Source of the DNA: Bryobacteraceae bacterium
Lineage (GTDB): Bacteria > Acidobacteriota > Terriglobia > Bryobacterales > Bryobacteraceae
Assembly (NCBI GenBank): GCA_026129905.1
Contig: JAHCHE010000005.1
Coordinates: 62,001-126,000, forward strand
Reading direction: 5' to 3'
DNA: 64,000 bases
Positions 1-7,992 of this stretch are shown here, one piece after another. The notes under the pieces are model-generated. The model made no database searches, was not told the DNA's origin, and worked only from the letters and a program-made list of their open reading frames with translations. Positions within the stretch are counted from its first letter, which is position 1, and each line of letters opens with the position of its first letter. Both the position numbers and the translations under genes were made by a program.

Positions 1-2
1 CC

Positions 3-302
3 GAGAGCTTCGAGAGGATACACCGGTCGAACCTGGTCGGAATGGGGGTGCTGCCCCTGGAGTTCCAGGCCGGAGAAAGCCTGGAGAGTCTCGGGCTGAC
101 GGGCGAGGAAGTGTTCTCGGTGGAGGGCGTCGAGTTGGCTATCCAGGGCGACAAGACGGCGACGGTTCGCGCCACTTGCGCCGATGGTTCGGTGAAGACG
201 TTCCGGGCGAAGGTCCGCATCGATACGCCGACGGAAGCCGACTACTATCGTCACGGCGGGATTCTGAAGTTCGTGCTCCGCCAGCTCGCCGGCCAGGCGT
301 GA
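3..302 (+). CDS. acnA: Aconitate hydratase, C-terminal part (5' end outside window)
   Basis: The frame is open from the window edge and gives [19 protein letters not shown] followed by a typical aconitase A swivel-domain C-terminus ([11 protein letters not shown]..., ending [12 protein letters not shown]). The [14 protein letters not shown] stretch is the conserved substrate-binding segment of domain 4 in the AcnA/IRP1 family. The enzyme interconverts citrate and isocitrate in the TCA cycle using a 4Fe-4S cluster, whose ligands lie upstream of the window. Only about 99 residues are visible. An internal ATG at 42 is not the true start because the family similarity continues upstream of it. Confidence 0.93.
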   Translation, partial: ESFERIHRSNLVGMGVLPLEFQAGESLESLGLTGEEVFSVEGVELAIQGDKTATVRATCADGSVKTFRAKVRIDTPTEADYYRHGGILKFVLRQLAGQA

Positions 303-340
303 CGGAGGCGGCGCCGGGACGCCGGAGGGAGAGTGATCGA

Positions 341-748
341 GTGGGGAAGCTCCTTATCAATGTCGCGTTTTTCACGGCGGCGTTGGCGTGCATGGACGCG
401 GCGGCATTAGTGGACACGCACTGGCGGCTCATCGAAGTCGGCGGTAAGCCGGCGGAGGTGGAGGGCGAAGCGCGGCAGCCGCATATTCGGTTGTTGGCGC
501 AGGACGCGCGTGTGGAGGGGTTCGGCGGCTGCAACGGCTTTGGAGGGACTTACAAGCTGGAAGGCGAACACCTGCGGTTCCAGGACATCGTTGCGACGCT
601 GCGGGCGTGCGCGGACGAGGCGATGAACGAGCGCGAGCGCGCGCTGATGGACGCCTTGAGCGCCACCACCAGGTACAAAGTTTCGGGGAAAAGGCTCGAA
701 CTGTCCGACGGCGAGAAGACGCTGGCGCGCTTCGAGGCGGCGGAGTGA
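341..748 (+). CDS. META/HslJ-domain secreted protein
   Basis: A 135-residue product with a hydrophobic leader (INVAFFTAALACMDAAA) followed by a META/HslJ fold signature: THWRLIEVGGKP near the start, GCNGFGGTYK in the middle, then ATLRACAD and the ERALMDAL helix. HslJ-type proteins are small envelope proteins, linked in E. coli to novobiocin resistance and heat shock; the biochemical role is unclear. The GTG start at 341 is preferred because a GGAGGG-like site lies about 12 bases upstream; an ATG at 392 would remove the leader. A longer upstream frame would overlap the aconitase gene and is unlikely. The ABC transporter gene follows after 16 bases, so the gene is probably the first of a four-gene operon. 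Confidence 0.8.
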   Translation: MGKLLINVAFFTAALACMDAAALVDTHWRLIEVGGKPAEVEGEARQPHIRLLAQDARVEGFGGCNGFGGTYKLEGEHLRFQDIVATLRACADEAMNERERALMDALSATTRYKVSGKRLELSDGEKTLARFEAAE

Positions 749-764
749 GCCTTCGCGGTTAGGC

Positions 765-1454
765 GTGCCTGCCACGATCCAACTGACGGACGTCGAATTC
801 CAGTACGGAGACGGAGGCTTCGTTCTCCAGGCGCCGTGCGCGTCGATTGAGGCCGGCGCGCGCGCGGCGATCACCGGTCAAAGCGGCTCGGGCAAGACGA
901 CGCTCCTGAGCCTGATCTGCGGAATTGCCGTTCCGCAGCGAGGGCGGATTCAAGTGGGCGAGTTCGAAATGAGCAGCGAGCCGGATGCGGCGAGGCGCCG
1001 GTTTCGCATTCGGAACATCGGGCTGGTGTTCCAGGAATTCGAGCTGCTGGAGTACCTGAGCGTCATCGACAACATCCTGCTGCCGTACCGGATCGGCGAC
1101 GCGCTACGGCTGACGGGGGAGACGCGCGAGCGGGCGAGCGGCCTGGCGGAACGGGTCGGCCTGGGAGAGAAACTGCGGCGCGGAGTGGAGCGGCTGTCGC
1201 ATGGAGAGCGGCAGAGGGTCGGGATTTGCCGGGCGCTGGTCACCGAGCCGCCGCTGGTGCTGGCCGACGAGCCGACCGGGAGCCTGGACGCGGCGAACAA
1301 GGAGCGCGTCTTTGCGATCCTGGCGGAGTACGCCGCGCGGACCGGGGCGACGGTAGTGGCGGCGACGCACGATCGCGAATCGCTGTCGTGGTTCGACCGC
1401 GTGCTCGACGTGCGCGACCTGCGGCCGGCGATAACCGGGAGCGTGGCTCGATGA
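765..1454 (+). CDS. ABC transporter ATP-binding protein, LolD/MacB type
   Basis: A 229-residue nucleotide-binding subunit. Walker A is GQSGSGKT (residues 38-45), the Q-loop lies in GLVFQEFELLEYLSV, the signature is LSHGERQRVGICRAL (H replacing the usual G of LSGGQ), Walker B is PLVLADEPTGSLD, and the switch histidine is in AATHDRES. This is the LolD/MacB/FtsE group that powers FtsX-type permeases by mechanotransmission rather than a channel permease. The start is a GTG. The stop overlaps the permease start (ATGA at 1451-1454), so the two are translationally coupled. The third gene encodes a TroA-like metal-binding lipoprotein, an unusual partner for this transporter class. Confidence 0.92.
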   Translation: MPATIQLTDVEFQYGDGGFVLQAPCASIEAGARAAITGQSGSGKTTLLSLICGIAVPQRGRIQVGEFEMSSEPDAARRRFRIRNIGLVFQEFELLEYLSVIDNILLPYRIGDALRLTGETRERASGLAERVGLGEKLRRGVERLSHGERQRVGICRALVTEPPLVLADEPTGSLDAANKERVFAILAEYAARTGATVVAATHDRESLSWFDRVLDVRDLRPAITGSVAR

Positions 1455-2632
1455 ACGGCGTCGCGTACCTGGCGTGGCGCTATCTTACGCACCACAAGTA
1501 CAAGACGGCCATTCTGGTCCTGGCGATCACGCTCATTCTCTACGTACCCGCCGGATTGCGGGCATTGGTGCGGCTGAGCGAACGGCAGCTCACCTCGCGC
1601 GCCGCCGCCACGCCGCTGCTGATCGGGGCCAAAGGGAGCCCGCTGGAACTGGTGTTGAACTCGCTGTACGCGCGGGCCGAGGTCCCCGCGCCGCTGACCT
1701 ACGCGGCGGTGGACGAGGTGACGGCCACCGGGCTGGCGCGGGCGATTCCGCTCTACGTCCGGTTCCACGCGCAGCAGGATCCCATCGTCGGCACGACGCT
1801 GGACTACTTCGAGTTTCGCGGACTCCGGGTTGCGGCAGGGCGCCAGATGGCGCGGCTGGGCGACTGCGTACTTGGCGCCTCGGCGGCCCGCCGGCGCGGA
1901 ACGGCGCCGGGAGGATGGGTGATTTCGTCTCCGGAGAACGCGTTCGACCTGGCCGGGGTCTACCCGCTCAAGATGCGGGTGACGGGGGTGCTGGCGTACT
2001 CGGACAGTCCGGACGACGACGCGATCTTCACGGACGTGAAGACGACGTGGCTGATCGAAGGACTGGCGCACGGTCACCAGGACCTTACAAAGCCTGAGGC
2101 CGCGCCGGGCGTCCTGAAGCGGGAGGGCGGAGCAATCACCGCCAACGCCTCGGTGACGCAGTACAACGAGGTCACGGACGAGAACATCCGTTCGTTTCAC
2201 TTTCACGGCGACGCGGCGACGTTCCCCATCACGGCCATCATCGCCGCGCCGCGCGACACGAAGTCGGCCACGCTGCTGATGGGCCGTTACCAGGCGGCGG
2301 ACCGGCCACAGCAGATTGTGCAGCCGCTGGAGGTGATCCGGGAACTGATGAGCGCGGTGTTCGCCGTGCAGAGCTTCGTGCTGACGGCGCTAATCGTTAC
2401 GGGGGTGGCGACGCTCGCCACGGCGGGCCTGGTGTTTCTGTTGTCGCTGAGGCTGCGGCGGCGCGAGATCGCCACGCTGGTGAAGATCGGCGGCTCGCGG
2501 GCGAGGGTGGCGGCGGTAGTGGTATCGGAAGTGGCGGCCGTCGTCGGGGCGAGCGCCATGCTGGCCGCGGCGCTGACCTGGATCACGGGGTCGTTCGGGT
2601 CTGAGATAATCCGGAACCTGGTTGCGCGTTAG
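1451..2632 (+). CDS. ABC transporter permease, FtsX/MacB family
   Basis: A 393-residue permease with one N-terminal membrane segment (ILVLAITLILYVPAGL, about residues 17-33), a large extracytoplasmic MacB_PCD-like domain, and a C-terminal block of membrane segments starting at SFVLTALIVTGVATLATAGLV. The loop LRRREIATLVKIGGSRARV is the cytoplasmic coupling region typical of FtsX permeases. The C-terminal bundle looks slightly short. The ATG at 1451 overlaps the stop of the ATPase gene; a longer in-frame extension upstream runs inside the ATPase gene and is rejected. With its neighbours it probably extracts or moves an envelope substrate rather than importing free metal ions through a channel. 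Confidence 0.88.
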   Translation: MNGVAYLAWRYLTHHKYKTAILVLAITLILYVPAGLRALVRLSERQLTSRAAATPLLIGAKGSPLELVLNSLYARAEVPAPLTYAAVDEVTATGLARAIPLYVRFHAQQDPIVGTTLDYFEFRGLRVAAGRQMARLGDCVLGASAARRRGTAPGGWVISSPENAFDLAGVYPLKMRVTGVLAYSDSPDDDAIFTDVKTTWLIEGLAHGHQDLTKPEAAPGVLKREGGAITANASVTQYNEVTDENIRSFHFHGDAATFPITAIIAAPRDTKSATLLMGRYQAADRPQQIVQPLEVIRELMSAVFAVQSFVLTALIVTGVATLATAGLVFLLSLRLRRREIATLVKIGGSRARVAAVVVSEVAAVVGASAMLAAALTWITGSFGSEIIRNLVAR

Positions 2633-2634
2633 CC

Positions 2635-3543
2635 ATGCGACTGTCGAGCCTCGTCCTGTCGTTCACCTTATTGGCGTTTCTGTCATGCGGCGGGCCTGCG
2701 GGCGACGCGCCGGCGGATGGGGGCAAGTCCAAGCCTCTGGTGATGACGACGAACTACCCGCTCGATTATTTCGCCGGACGGATCGGCGGCGAACTGATCG
2801 ACGTCCGCTTTCCGATGGAAGGGCATGCCGATCCCGCGTTTTGGGCGCCGGATCCCGAGACGATCGAGTCGTACCAGAAAGCCGATCTCATCCTGCTGAA
2901 TGGCGCCACGTATGAAAAGTGGGTGGATCGGGTTTCGTTGCCGCCGTCGAAGGTGATCGACACGTCCGCTGGTTTTCGGGACCGCTACATTCCGCTGGAG
3001 GAAGCGGTCACGCACAGTCACGGTCCGGAGGGCCAGCATTCGCACGGAGGCACTGCGTTCACGACGTGGCTGGATCCAGCGCTGGCGCGCGAGCAGGCGA
3101 ATGCGATTCTCGGCGCGCTGAAAACGGCGCTTCCGGCGGAGGCGGCGGCGCTGGAGGGCAACTTCGCTTCGCTGGCGCAGGACCTGGAGGCGCTGGACCG
3201 GGAACTTCAGGGCGCGGGGGGAAGCGGGCCGATGCTGGCTTCGCACCCGGTGTATCAGTACGCCGCCCGGCGCTACCACTGGAACCTGGTCAGCTTCCAC
3301 TGGGAGCCGGACGAACCGCCTTCGGCGGCGGAATGGGAGAAGCTCCGCCGCGCCCTGAGGAAGCACCCGGCGAAGGTGATGCTCTGGGAAGCTCCGCCGC
3401 AGCCGGAGACGGAGAAGCGGCTGAAGGAACTGGGGGTCACCGCGATTGTGTTCTACCCTTGCGCGACGCGGCCGTCCGAGGGCGACTATCTGTCGGTGAT
3501 GCGGCGGAATGCGGAGAGAATAAAGCTTTCAGCGCTCAAATAG
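2635..3543 (+). CDS. TroA/ZnuA-like metal-binding lipoprotein with altered ligand positions
   Basis: A 302-residue cluster A-1 type solute-binding protein with a lipoprotein-like leader ending LAFLSC (Cys18), a His-rich loop (HSHGPEGQHSHGG) in the usual central position and the family's bilobal pattern (TTNYPLDYFAGRIGG, ADLILLNG, SHPVYQYAARRY, YLSVMRRNAERI). The two canonical histidine sites look changed: the usual DPH appears as DPA (H64 sits three residues earlier in GHADPAF), and the usual DPHxWLDP appears as AFTTWLDP. The third ligand His is present in SHPVYQY. It begins two bases after the permease stop. Known homologues deliver Zn or Mn to ZnuB-type channels; no such permease is visible here. 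Confidence 0.85.
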   Translation: MRLSSLVLSFTLLAFLSCGGPAGDAPADGGKSKPLVMTTNYPLDYFAGRIGGELIDVRFPMEGHADPAFWAPDPETIESYQKADLILLNGATYEKWVDRVSLPPSKVIDTSAGFRDRYIPLEEAVTHSHGPEGQHSHGGTAFTTWLDPALAREQANAILGALKTALPAEAAALEGNFASLAQDLEALDRELQGAGGSGPMLASHPVYQYAARRYHWNLVSFHWEPDEPPSAAEWEKLRRALRKHPAKVMLWEAPPQPETEKRLKELGVTAIVFYPCATRPSEGDYLSVMRRNAERIKLSALK

Positions 3544-3549
3544 CGCTGA
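3529..3549 (+). terminator. Hairpin overlapping the stop of the TroA-like gene
   Basis: An 8-bp perfect stem (TCAGCGCT at 3529-3536 with AGCGCTGA at 3542-3549, 5-base loop) spans the TAG stop codon. No long T run follows, so it is a weak or factor-assisted terminator at best, but it lies exactly at the end of the operon. Confidence 0.35.
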
Positions 3550-3768
3550 GCTTTCAGCGATCTACGGCCTGTGGACGCGCACTTCCTTGATGAAACTTGT
3601 AGTGGGGGCGAATTCCTCCAGGGCGGCGAAAGCTGCCTTCGATCGAGCGGTCGCCAGCTACGCCGCAGTTCCTTTGCCATGAGCGGCCGTGCCAGCGCGC
3701 GCAGCCCATCGTTTCCACCGCCGTCGAGGGCAAGCGCCGGGGGCCCCTGCGCGAGACTGCGGTGCGCG

Positions 3769-4011
3769 CTAAGAAACCGACTTGAACTGCAACTGGCCCC
3801 GAATGGGCTGAACGGCCGCTCCTTGGCGGACGCCAACGAAACTCACGACTGGCGCATCTTCGCCGATTTCGCCCAGCACTTGATCCGCGTCGCCGGGCCG
3901 CCCGCGAGGGTCAAGCAGCGTGTGCATCTTCACCGCGCCTTTGCGCTGGCGAAACTTGGCCCACGGAAACAAGGCGAGATAGAGGTCGATGTTGGTCGAA
4001 TACGAGCGCAT
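3769..4011 (-). pseudogene. IS4-family transposase remnant
   Basis: The minus-strand frame reads STNIDLYLALFPWAKF then RQRKGAVKMHTLLDPRG, very close to the IS4-type DDE transposase core (typically ...STTIDLCLSVFPWAKFR.TKGAVKLHTLLDLRG). After this the match collapses and resumes only as a short QLQFK piece that resembles the later SNLQF motif, so the catalytic middle is deleted. No terminal inverted repeats are recognisable. The region 3550-4075 otherwise holds no credible gene. It is a fossil of a former insertion between the metal ABC operon and the convergent DUF1080 operon. Confidence 0.65.
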
Positions 4012-4075
4012 AGAGGCTGTGGTCCAGATCTACGTTCCTCGGATCCCCGACATGCATATTTATGAAACAGAGGAC

Positions 4076-4750
4076 TTAGGGAAGCTCTTTGATCTGCAAG
4101 CGGCGGTAGAACACGGGCCAGCCCTCGGACTGGAGGCAGATGTTGCCTTCGGAGGGTTCGGCATTGTGGCCCTCGTTCACCAGCGCTCCGTTCAGCACCA
4201 CTTTCACTGTCCCGTTGAGCGAGGTGATCTCGTACCGGTCCCATTCGCCAAAAGGAATCCGGTCTTTGACAATCGGTCCCCGTTTCGCCCCGACAATGTT
4301 TCCCCCGCGGACACCGAACAGGCTACCCGCCTCTCCGTAGTGCCCCTGGACTTCTAACGATTTCGGCCACATTCGATCGACCGCGCCGGCGTGGATGAAA
4401 AACCCGGCGTTGGGCCAATCGTCGGTGGTCGCCTTGGGACCGCGTACCCAACCGTTCGTCTCAAAACGCCACTCCGCACGGAATATGTAATTTCGGTAGA
4501 CCTTCCTGCTGCGCAGGAACCCATTCGGCTTTCCTTTACAGGCAATCACGCCATCCTGCAAAGACCAGGTCTCGGGCGGCGCGCCCTCAATGGTCCACAG
4601 TTCCGCGAGAGAGCCGGTCGGGATCAGCGAGACAAAGTCCGACGATTGTCCGGCCAGGGGAACGAAGCAGGCCAGAGGCGCCAGGAAGAAAAGCGCAGCC
4701 CATCGCATGGGCCTCCATCTTACAACGAAGGGCAGATCGAGTTTTTCCAT
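4076..4750 (-). CDS. 3-keto-disaccharide hydrolase family (DUF1080) secreted protein
   Basis: A 224-residue protein with the PF06439 jelly-roll pattern: LWTIEGAPPETWSLQDGVIACKGKPNGFLRSRKVYRNYIF (read in pieces), a WPNAGFFIHAG central strand, SLEVQGHYGEAG and the C-terminal NEGHNAEPSEGNICLQSEG. Members are extracytoplasmic; characterised ones hydrolyse 3-keto-glycosides produced by Gfo/Idh oxidoreductases. The leader is MRWAALFFLAPLACF, beginning at the internal ATG (4708). Both ATGs have a purine-rich upstream site (AAGGA before 4750, GGAGG three bases before 4708), so the start is not settled. It is the last gene of an operon behind an exported Gfo/Idh enzyme, which fits the 3-keto-glycoside idea. 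Confidence 0.82.
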   Translation of the reverse strand: MEKLDLPFVVRWRPMRWAALFFLAPLACFVPLAGQSSDFVSLIPTGSLAELWTIEGAPPETWSLQDGVIACKGKPNGFLRSRKVYRNYIFRAEWRFETNGWVRGPKATTDDWPNAGFFIHAGAVDRMWPKSLEVQGHYGEAGSLFGVRGGNIVGAKRGPIVKDRIPFGEWDRYEITSLNGTVKVVLNGALVNEGHNAEPSEGNICLQSEGWPVFYRRLQIKELP

Positions 4751-4771
4751 GAATTGAGTCCTTGTCTGGGC

Positions 4772-5566
4772 TCAGCCGCCGAGGGCAAGCCGAGCCGCCA
4801 CTTTCTGGGGCTCGCCGGCGCCGCTTTCCAGGATGGAGCGATAGATCCGTTCGGCAGCCGCCCGGCCGCCGCTCCGCCATAACGTATCCGCCAGCCTCGC
4901 GCGCGCGACATGAGCGGCCGCGGCTTCCTCCGGCGACGAGGCCTCGGTCATCTTCGCAAGAATCGCGTCGTGCGACGCATCCGGCGTCTCGGCCAGCGCG
5001 TACAGCGCGGCGATCCGGACTTCCGGCTGCGGATCGCCCGCGGCCCTCCGCACCGCCGCGGCGGCCTCCGGGCCACGCCGCTTCGCCAGGCTGTTCACCA
5101 CCCCAGCGCAGAACACGGCGCCGGCGCTGTCCAGAGCTTGAACCAGCGCCGCCGTTGCATTGTCCGACGGGTGGAGTTCAAGCGACTGCCGCGCCGTCTC
5201 GCGCGCCTCCAGGTCATCCAATGCTTCGCGGAGATAGGGAACCACCGCTTCATGCGGCAGATAGCCGAGCAGCCGCGCGAGGTTTCGTCTTACCTGCGCC
5301 GGATGTTCGTACGCCGCCGTGCGCGCCGCCACAGCGGTAAGGAAGGGGTTGCTCTCAAACGAGCCCGGCCGGCCACCGCCCGTCTTGGGCTCGGCGCGCG
5401 CCACCAGCGCCTTGCCCAAAACCTCGGCAAGCGCCGCCTGCTTCGCCTCCTGGCCGGGCGCTCCGGCGCGAAGCGCCTCTTCGAGAAGACACTGATAAGC
5501 GTAATAGGCGACCACCTGGTCCTGGTCGCCCATCTGGTCGATCCATTGCAGTAGCGCGGGGTTCAT
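4772..5566 (-). CDS. HEAT-repeat protein
   Basis: A 264-residue Ala-rich helical protein with repeated HEAT/PBS-lyase-like units, for example QVRRNLARLLGYLPHEAVVPYL, PEAAAAVRRAAGDPQPEVRIAAL and an AERIYRSILESG tail resembling a TPR-type helix. No signal peptide is visible, so it is probably cytoplasmic and protein-binding. The ATG at 5566 has a strong GGGAGGAG site just upstream; the longer upstream frame runs antisense-like through the neighbouring gene. It sits 11 bases after the Gfo/Idh stop and 21 bases before the DUF1080 start, so the three genes form one operon. Its function is not predictable beyond a scaffold role. Confidence 0.8.
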   Translation of the reverse strand: MNPALLQWIDQMGDQDQVVAYYAYQCLLEEALRAGAPGQEAKQAALAEVLGKALVARAEPKTGGGRPGSFESNPFLTAVAARTAAYEHPAQVRRNLARLLGYLPHEAVVPYLREALDDLEARETARQSLELHPSDNATAALVQALDSAGAVFCAGVVNSLAKRRGPEAAAAVRRAAGDPQPEVRIAALYALAETPDASHDAILAKMTEASSPEEAAAAHVARARLADTLWRSGGRAAAERIYRSILESGAGEPQKVAARLALGG

Positions 5567-5577
5567 ACGCTCCTCCC

Positions 5578-6915
5578 TCAGAGCCGCCACGGCGCCCGAA
5601 AGGGCTTGTCCTTCAGGATGTTCGCCCCGGCGTCGCCGATGAACTCTTCGCGCGCCGGATCCCACTCGAGCGGCCGCCCCAATCGCATGGCGATATTCCC
5701 CAGGTGGCAGACAGTCGCCGAACGATGCCCCATCTCGATATCGGCCGCGCATCGCCTCCGGCTCTTGATGCAGTCCAGCCAGTTGTTGTGGTGCTCGTCC
5801 GTGCCGGGTATTTCCTCGCGCTCGTTGCGCCGGTCGTAGGCGGCGGCATCCGGCGCAGCAACCGGCTCTTTCAGAATCTCGGGATCCGATGCGTCCAGCC
5901 GCAACCGGCTGACAAAGATCCATCCGTCCGCGCCATGGAACCGCACGCCGTTGCCGCCTTCGTTCTCGCAAATCACCTCGACGCCGTTGGCATACCGGTA
6001 GCGCACTTCCATGAAATTCGCGTAATCGTACGGGCCTGCTTTGTTGAAGCCGCCGCGGCCCTCGATGCGCGTGGGGCCCGATTGGTCCGCCCCCAGCGCC
6101 CACTGCGCGATGTCGTTGTGGTGCGCGCCCCAATCGGTGATGCGGCCGCCGGAGTGGTCCAGGTGGTAGCGGAACTCGAAGTGGCAGCGATTCGGCGAGT
6201 AGTCGTGATAAGGGGCCGGTCCCAGCCACATGTCGAAGTCCAACCCTTCGGGCGGCGTCCGCGCCGGCTCCCAGACGCCAGGGTGGATGAACGCGCCCGA
6301 CGTCGTGCCGGGGTTTCCCAGATGCGTCGTGATCTTCCGCAGGCGCCCGATCCGCTGGTTGCGGACCAGCGCCACCGCCTGCCGGAAGCGCCAGTCGGAG
6401 CGCTGCTGGCTGCCAACCTGGACCACGGCACCGTATTGCCTGGCGACCTCCGCCATCCGGCGGCCCTCGGCGATGAACAGCGTCAGCGGCTTTTCGCAGT
6501 AAACGTCCTTGCCCGCCTCGATCGCCTGAATCAAAATGATCGAATGCCAATGATCGGGCGTCGAGACCACGACCGCATCGATGTCTTTTCTTTCTAAAAT
6601 GCGACGAAAATCGTAGAAAATAAGGGGCTTTTTCCTGCCTGCGTCCACGGCGATCCGGGCCGCGAGGTCCGCATGGCGGCGGTCCACGTCGCATATCGCG
6701 CCGATTTCCGCCCGCGGGTTCCCGAGCAGGAAGCGAAGATGGTGGTCGCGCCCGCGCACGCCGACGCCGATCAATCCCACCCGGATGCGATCGCTGGGCG
6801 ACCGCCCGCCTTCCCCGGCGGCCGCTCGTGAGGGCGCCGCGGCAATCAACGCGCCGCTGGCGGATCGGCGCAGAAACGTTCTTCGACCAATGACGCCTGC
6901 CATAGTCGAAGCCAA
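5578..6915 (-). CDS. Tat-exported Gfo/Idh/MocA family oxidoreductase
   Basis: A 445-residue NAD(P)-dependent dehydrogenase family member. The N-terminus carries a Tat motif (GRRTFLRRSASGALIAAA, about residues 9-26); the Rossmann fold begins at RVGLIGVGVRG, followed by VVSTPDHWH and the dinucleotide/substrate motif YCEKPLT. The C-terminal domain has GRITDWGAHHNDIAQWALG and DEHHNNWLDCIKSRR, typical of the periplasmic Acidobacteria/Planctomycetes/Bacteroidetes subgroup. Start choice between 6915 and the ATG at 6903 does not affect the Tat motif. Tat export implies that a bound cofactor is loaded before export. It leads the operon with the HEAT and DUF1080 genes, consistent with oxidation of a glycoside before cleavage. 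Confidence 0.9.
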   Translation of the reverse strand: MASTMAGVIGRRTFLRRSASGALIAAAPSRAAAGEGGRSPSDRIRVGLIGVGVRGRDHHLRFLLGNPRAEIGAICDVDRRHADLAARIAVDAGRKKPLIFYDFRRILERKDIDAVVVSTPDHWHSIILIQAIEAGKDVYCEKPLTLFIAEGRRMAEVARQYGAVVQVGSQQRSDWRFRQAVALVRNQRIGRLRKITTHLGNPGTTSGAFIHPGVWEPARTPPEGLDFDMWLGPAPYHDYSPNRCHFEFRYHLDHSGGRITDWGAHHNDIAQWALGADQSGPTRIEGRGGFNKAGPYDYANFMEVRYRYANGVEVICENEGGNGVRFHGADGWIFVSRLRLDASDPEILKEPVAAPDAAAYDRRNEREEIPGTDEHHNNWLDCIKSRRRCAADIEMGHRSATVCHLGNIAMRLGRPLEWDPAREEFIGDAGANILKDKPFRAPWRL

Positions 6916-7007
6916 TTGTACGTCCCGGGGCGACCGAATTCAAGGATCGGCGAGTCCGATTTTGTCGAGGCTACAGTGGGTGGGCGGTCTCTTGGAACCG
7001 CGGCCAG

Positions 7008-7048
7008 GCGTCGCCATGAGTGGCGACGCGGCAAACACGAGTGTTTGC
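7008..7048 (-). terminator. Two tandem hairpins between minus-strand genes
   Basis: Two adjacent palindromes: GCGTCGCC/GGCGACGC (7008-7015 with 7022-7029) and GCAAACAC/GTGTTTGC (7031-7038 with 7041-7048). They lie between the stop of the 103-residue gene and the start of the Gfo/Idh gene. There is no T tract, so termination is only a possibility; the 13-mer GTGGCGACGCGGC recurs at 63478. Confidence 0.35.
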
Positions 7049-7073
7049 GCCACGTTGCGTCCGGTTCTTGCTC

Positions 7074-7385
7074 CTAACGCGACGGCAGCCGCCGGATGAG
7101 TCCTCCGCGCATCTCCTCGGGCGTCGCGCGCGTAAACGACGGCTGCGCCGGCGCCGGGGCGGGCGGCCGCTTTTTCGTCCCCTGCGGCTTCACCACCTGG
7201 GGCGGTACTTCCACGAGATAGTCGTAGACGCCCATCCGGCGCTCTCGCGGATTCGGCGGAATAATTACCCGCTTTTCGAGGATCGTGCAGCCTTCGACGA
7301 TCTGCCCGATCTCGCGGTCGGCTCGCGAGCGAACCGTTTTCGTCAATCGTTTAGGCGCCGGCGAAGCGGCGTCGGGAGAACTCAT
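7074..7385 (-). CDS. Hypothetical protein, 103 residues
   Basis: I do not recognise the family. The product has an ordinary-looking globular part (REIGQIVEGCTILEKRVIIP, then GVYDYLVEVPPQVV) followed by a basic Pro/Lys-rich tail (GTKKRPPAPAPAQPSFTR). The ATG at 7385 is chosen; an ATG at 7394 would add three residues, and the longer upstream frame to 7670 overlaps a better plus-strand gene. There is no signal peptide or membrane segment. It is divergent from the gene at 7533, with about 150 bases between the two starts. Confidence 0.5.
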   Translation of the reverse strand: MSSPDAASPAPKRLTKTVRSRADREIGQIVEGCTILEKRVIIPPNPRERRMGVYDYLVEVPPQVVKPQGTKKRPPAPAPAQPSFTRATPEEMRGGLIRRLPSR

Positions 7386-7532
7386 GACTACCATTATCGC
7401 CTGGAGAGCGTCGTCGCGAGTGAACCCGCGAATGGACCCAAGCGTGCTTTCTATATACCCCACCGTCGTGAACGGAGTGGGATGCACGCATGGACGTTTT
7501 TTGTGCTGTGCTGATAGGGAAGAAGATTTCGT

Positions 7533-7970
7533 ATGCCTGCTATCAAACGCCGCGACAGCGATTCGATCCGGCAATACGTCCTCGATCGATACATCGAACC
7601 GGCGCGCCGGCGAGGCGAGAAGACCGTCCAAGTTGCGGTTGGCGAGGTCCATCGAGCGCTGCGTTTGCACAACAGGGCTCCGCTCGTTTGTTCGGCGCTG
7701 AGGTCCAAGAGATTTCTTAGAGAGAACGGCCTCTCGCTGGAACGGACCGCCGGTCCAGCCTCAGGACAAAGCACGACTGTCGTCTATACCTACGGTCTGC
7801 CGGACCGTCAGGCATCTCGGGCGGAGAAGCATCACCTGTTTTTGGAACTTCGCGGGGTTGCGGCGGAGATGTACCGCGAGTTCGGTGGGGGCGAGGCGTT
7901 CTTGAAAGCCGAGCGCAGCACATTCATTGGAGACGAGCGGTCCGGGGATACGGAGCCTACCCGGAAGTGA
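7533..7970 (+). CDS. Conserved hypothetical protein with a possible winged-helix-like core
   Basis: A 145-residue basic protein. The N-terminal two-thirds (SIRQYVLDRYIEPARRRGEK, VAVGEVHRALRLHNRAPLVCSALRSKRFLRENGL) has the helix pattern and spacing of a small nucleic-acid-binding or restriction-associated domain, then a strand segment STTVVYTYGL. The C-terminus (LFLELRGVAAEMYREFGGGEAFL) is an additional amphipathic helix. I recall similar short proteins in Acidobacteria but cannot name the family with certainty. The ATG at 7533 follows a purine-rich stretch (AGGGAAGAAG). No neighbouring nuclease or methylase is visible. Confidence 0.65.
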   Translation: MPAIKRRDSDSIRQYVLDRYIEPARRRGEKTVQVAVGEVHRALRLHNRAPLVCSALRSKRFLRENGLSLERTAGPASGQSTTVVYTYGLPDRQASRAEKHHLFLELRGVAAEMYREFGGGEAFLKAERSTFIGDERSGDTEPTRK

Positions 7971-7992
7971 GTCTCGTCTGCTGGCGCCTTGT

